Shown: piece by piece, positions 61,485 to 64,000 of the stretch
Layout of the letters: every line of letters starts with the position of its first letter
Numbering within the stretch: position 1 is the first letter of the stretch
DNA from: Streptomyces roseolus
GTDB taxonomy: Bacteria > Actinomycetota > Actinomycetes > Streptomycetales > Streptomycetaceae
Reading direction: 5' to 3'
DNA length: 64,000 nt
Assembly (NCBI RefSeq): GCF_014649855.1
Contig: NZ_BMTV01000023.1
Location: 62,001-126,000, forward strand
Program-made: the position numbers and the translations under genes
The notes under the pieces: generated by a model
What the model saw: only the letters and a program-made list of their open reading frames with translations
Told to the model about the DNA's origin: nothing
Database searches by the model: none

Positions 61485-62789
61485 TCACCGGACGTCCAGC
61501 CGCAGGACGTCGTCGATCGTCTCCCGCCGGACGACGACGCGTGCCGTACCGTCACGGACGGCGACGACGGGCGGGCGGGGCTGGGAGTTGTAGTTGTTCG
61601 CCATGGAGCGGTGGTAGGCACCGGAGGCGGGGACGGCGAGGAGGTCGCCGACGGCGAGATCGGAGGGCAGGCGGGCGGAGTCCACGACGATGTCGCCGGA
61701 TTCGCAGTGCCGTCCGCAGACGGTGACCGGCTCGTCCGTGCTCCTGGCCGTGGCCCGGCCCGCCAGAGCGGCCGTGTAGGAGGCGTCGTACAGGGCGGGC
61801 CGCATGTTGTCGCTCAGGCCGCCGTCGACGGAGACCCAGGTCCGCAGTCCGGGCTGGCGCTTGATCGTGCCCACCGTGTACAGGGTCACCGTCGTGGGTC
61901 CCGCGATGGCCCGGCCGGGCTCCACGGCGAGTCTCGGCATCGGCACGCCCGCCACGGCACAGGCTTTCCGCACCCGGTCGATGACGGTGGGGGCGAGGTC
62001 CCGCACGTCGAGGGGTTCGTCGTCGGGAAGGTAGGCGATGCCCAGGCCTCCGCCCAGGTCGAGGCGCCGTAGGAGCGTGCCGTGGGTGCGCGCGGTGTCG
62101 GCCATCAGGCCGACGAGCCGGTCGGCGGCCGTCTCGAAGACGTCGGGACGCAGGATTTGGGAGCCGAGGTGGCTGTGCAGGCCCACGAGCTCCAGGCCGG
62201 GCGCGCCCAGGGCGTGGGAGATGGCGCGGTGGGCGCTTCCGGTGGACAGGGAGAAACCGAACTTCTGGTCGTCGGTGCCCGTGGTGATGTGGGCGTGGGT
62301 GTGCGCCTCCACGCCGGGTGTGACGCGGACGAGGACCTGCTGACACGTGCCCCGGTGGGTGGCGATGTCCGACAGCCGGGCTATCTCGTCGTGGGAGTCG
62401 ACGACGACGAGGGAGACGCCGTGGTCGACGGCTTCCGCCAGTTCGGCCACCGACTTGTTGTTGCCGTGGAAGATGACGGAGGATCCCGGGATCCCCGCGC
62501 GCCGCGCCGTGCGCAGCTCGCCCGCGGAGCAGACGTCGATTCCCAGTCCTTCGTCCTTCAGCCAGGTGGCGACCTGGTGGCAGAGGAACGCCTTGGCTGC
62601 GTAGAAGACGTCGTGGCCGGTGAAGGCCGCGCGCCAGGACCGGCAGCGGGCGCGGAAGTCGTCCTCGTCGAGGACGAAGGCCGGGGTGCCGAACTCCTCG
62701 GCGACGTCGCTCAGGAGCACGCCGCCGATCTCCAGGCCGTCGGTGCCGGTCGTGGTCGTGGCGGGCCACAGGTGCGGAGGGATGTGCAT
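61485..62789 (-). CDS. lysA: LysA-type diaminopimelate decarboxylase
   Basis: 434 residues. Fold-III PLP enzyme with YAAKAFLCHQVATW (PLP-Lys), FHGNNKS, HSHLGSQI, LDLGGGLGIAY, EPGRAIAGP, and CGRHCESGD, the DAP-decarboxylase specificity motif with the catalytic Cys. It converts meso-DAP to lysine, or a related diamino acid. It is a second copy outside the primary lysine locus, set beside a differently specific paralogue, so it may serve a secondary pathway. It starts 28 bp after the M20 gene stop. Confidence 0.85.
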   Translation of the reverse strand: MHIPPHLWPATTTTGTDGLEIGGVLLSDVAEEFGTPAFVLDEDDFRARCRSWRAAFTGHDVFYAAKAFLCHQVATWLKDEGLGIDVCSAGELRTARRAGIPGSSVIFHGNNKSVAELAEAVDHGVSLVVVDSHDEIARLSDIATHRGTCQQVLVRVTPGVEAHTHAHITTGTDDQKFGFSLSTGSAHRAISHALGAPGLELVGLHSHLGSQILRPDVFETAADRLVGLMADTARTHGTLLRRLDLGGGLGIAYLPDDEPLDVRDLAPTVIDRVRKACAVAGVPMPRLAVEPGRAIAGPTTVTLYTVGTIKRQPGLRTWVSVDGGLSDNMRPALYDASYTAALAGRATARSTDEPVTVCGRHCESGDIVVDSARLPSDLAVGDLLAVPASGAYHRSMANNYNSQPRPPVVAVRDGTARVVVRRETIDDVLRLDVR

Positions 62790-62816
62790 GGTGAGGTCTG
62801 CCCTTCGGAATGGCGC

Positions 62817-64000
62817 TCAGTGGGCGGTGAGGAACCGGTGGAGGACGCGGACGCCGAATTCGAGGCCGGACAGGGGCACCCGCTCGTCCACTCCGTGGAA
62901 CATGGCGTAGTAGTGCAGGTGGGGGTCGAGCAGGAGGGGGGCGAAGCCGTAGGTGCTGATGCCGATCCTCGCGAAGGCCTTGGCGTCGGTCCCCCCGGAC
63001 TGGATGAACGGCACGGGGTGGGCGTGGGGGTCTTGGCTGCGGATCGCTTCGGCCATCGCGCCGAAGGCCGGCCCTTCGTGGTCGGCGGCGACGGCCTCCT
63101 CGCAGTTGATGAACTCCCGTGTCACCTTCGGGCCGAGGAGCCGGTCGACGGTCTCCACGAAGGCGTTCTGTTCGCCGGGCAGGAACCTGCCGTCCACCTC
63201 GGCGTGGGCGCGTGAGGGGATGACGTTGACCTTCTGGCCGGCCGTCAGCACGGTGGGGTTGAGGGTGTTGCGGATGGTGCAGTCGAAGAGTTCGCCGAGC
63301 CCGCCGAGACGGTTCGCCTCCTCCTCCAGCCGGTCGCGGTCGATCCGGATCCCGAGGGTCTGGTCAAGGGCGTCGAGCAGGGTGCGGACGGCGGGGACGA
63401 GGCGGGTGGGCCAGCGGTGGGCGGCGAGCCGGGAGAGGGCGTGGACCAGCTCCGCCACCGCGTTGTCCTGTCCGGGTCCCGAGCCGTGTCCCGCGGTGCC
63501 GTGGGCGGTGAGCCGCATCCACGCAGTGCCGCGCTCTCCGACGGCGATGGGGTACACGCGTGCGTCCGGTCCGGTGCGGGTGGTCCTCGTAGTGATCGAG
63601 AAGCCGCCGGACTCGCTGATCGCCTCCTCGACGCCGGCGAAGTGGTCCCGGTGCGCGGTCGTGACGTGACGGGATCCGTACTCGCCGGTCGACTCCTCGT
63701 CCGCGAGGAAGGCGAGGACCAGGTCGCGCCGCGGTTTCTGCCCCGCGCGCGCCCAGGCGCGCACCAGGGCGAGGGTCATGGCGAGGGTTCCCTTCATGTC
63801 GACCGCGCCGCGTCCCCACAGGCAGCCGTGGTGGAGGTCTCCGGAAAGGGGGTGCAGCGTCCAGTCGCGGGGCTCGGCGTGCACGGTGTCGAGGTGTCCG
63901 TGGACGAGCAGCGGGGGCAGGTCGCGGTTCTCGCCGTCGATCCGGGCCAGGACGCTGGTGCGGCGGGGCCGCGGTTCGGTCAGAGTGGCACGGACACCGG
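62817..64000 (-). CDS. M20-family metallopeptidase (partial, 5' end beyond window)
   Basis: The frame stays open to the window edge. Catalytic features: HGHLDTV (first metal His/Asp), LWGRGAVDMKG, and FLADEESTGEYGS (general-base Glu and metal Glu), plus GERGTAWMRLTAHGTAGHGS and a closing AFARIGISTYGFAPLLL. The family includes ArgE, DapE and carboxypeptidases; here it precedes two decarboxylases, so it probably hydrolyses an N-acyl or dipeptide intermediate. The start codon is not present in this window. Confidence 0.85.
   Translation of the reverse strand, partial: GVRATLTEPRPRRTSVLARIDGENRDLPPLLVHGHLDTVHAEPRDWTLHPLSGDLHHGCLWGRGAVDMKGTLAMTLALVRAWARAGQKPRRDLVLAFLADEESTGEYGSRHVTTAHRDHFAGVEEAISESGGFSITTRTTRTGPDARVYPIAVGERGTAWMRLTAHGTAGHGSGPGQDNAVAELVHALSRLAAHRWPTRLVPAVRTLLDALDQTLGIRIDRDRLEEEANRLGGLGELFDCTIRNTLNPTVLTAGQKVNVIPSRAHAEVDGRFLPGEQNAFVETVDRLLGPKVTREFINCEEAVAADHEGPAFGAMAEAIRSQDPHAHPVPFIQSGGTDAKAFARIGISTYGFAPLLLDPHLHYYAMFHGVDERVPLSGLEFGVRVLHRFLTAH

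Overview
This 64-kb window is chromosomal DNA from a Streptomyces or a very close relative. It is very GC-rich with strong third-position GC bias, uses many GTG and TTG starts and 4-bp start/stop overlaps, and carries Streptomyces-type genes: RmdA-like GGDEF/EAL protein, SpoIIE/PP2C phosphatase, Rpf-type muralytic enzyme, DUF5701 and DUF6777 proteins and a class F sortase. From memory the content resembles the region around SCO0910-SCO0974 of S. coelicolor (egt, sdh, rmdA, rpf); this was not checked by alignment. No rRNA, tRNA, CRISPR array or intact transposon was seen.

Layout. 1-2.2 kb: the end of egtB, then egtC and egtD (ergothioneine). 2.1-3.9 kb: an olsB-olsA-like ornithine-lipid operon on the other strand. 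4.1-5.5 kb: an orphan sugar-binding lipoprotein with a DasR-like operator. 5.7-10.8 kb: dodecin, HAD phosphatase, flavin monooxygenase, UvrA2-like ATPase and a DUF5701 protein. 10.9-15.4 kb: sdhCAB with a divergent LysR gene. 15.4-19.2 kb: a NarL-type two-component system and a two-gene cation/proton antiporter. 19.3-24.6 kb: a large TerD-like protein, then rmdA coupled to a methyltransferase. 25-29 kb: a cell-surface locus with a class F sortase, two paralogous secreted proteins sharing a C-terminal QGGLGGS-TM-basic tail, a proline-rich secreted protein and a DUF4239 membrane protein. 29-33 kb: a second orphan sugar-binding lipoprotein, a polysaccharide deacetylase and a CapA-type lipoprotein. 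33.2-35 kb: an ECF sigma factor, a thioesterase and a hypothetical gene. 35-39.1 kb: LytTR regulator, DUF485 protein, ActP-like symporter and LytS-type kinase in one operon. 39.3-42.7 kb: a multidomain PP2C phosphatase and a DUF6777 lipoprotein. 42.8-45.9 kb: a YndJ-like / DUF1990 / lipase-maturation-factor operon behind two TTGAACRCGTTCAA operators. 46-53.9 kb: a secreted nuclease-like protein, an uncharacterised 56-aa peptide gene, an unusual SDR protein, an FhuF-like Fe-S protein, a DMT permease, an Rpf-LysM-M23 hydrolase, a small proline-rich protein and panD. 54.4-56.8 kb: an ABC exporter with its TetR gene. 57.1-64 kb: a heparinase II/III-like protein, decayed methyltransferase and VOC genes, and an operon of an M20 peptidase and two fold-III PLP decarboxylases that runs off the right edge.

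Recurring regulatory traits: several genes look leaderless, with a TAGNNT or TAAAAT -10 box 6-7 nt from the start codon (HAD gene, uvrA2, sdhC, lysR, LytTR gene, PP2C gene). Many convergent pairs are separated by long GC-rich hairpins. The least explained features are the sortase locus, the decarboxylase operon, the 56-aa peptide and the GGATAYTGGAT-type inverted repeats.
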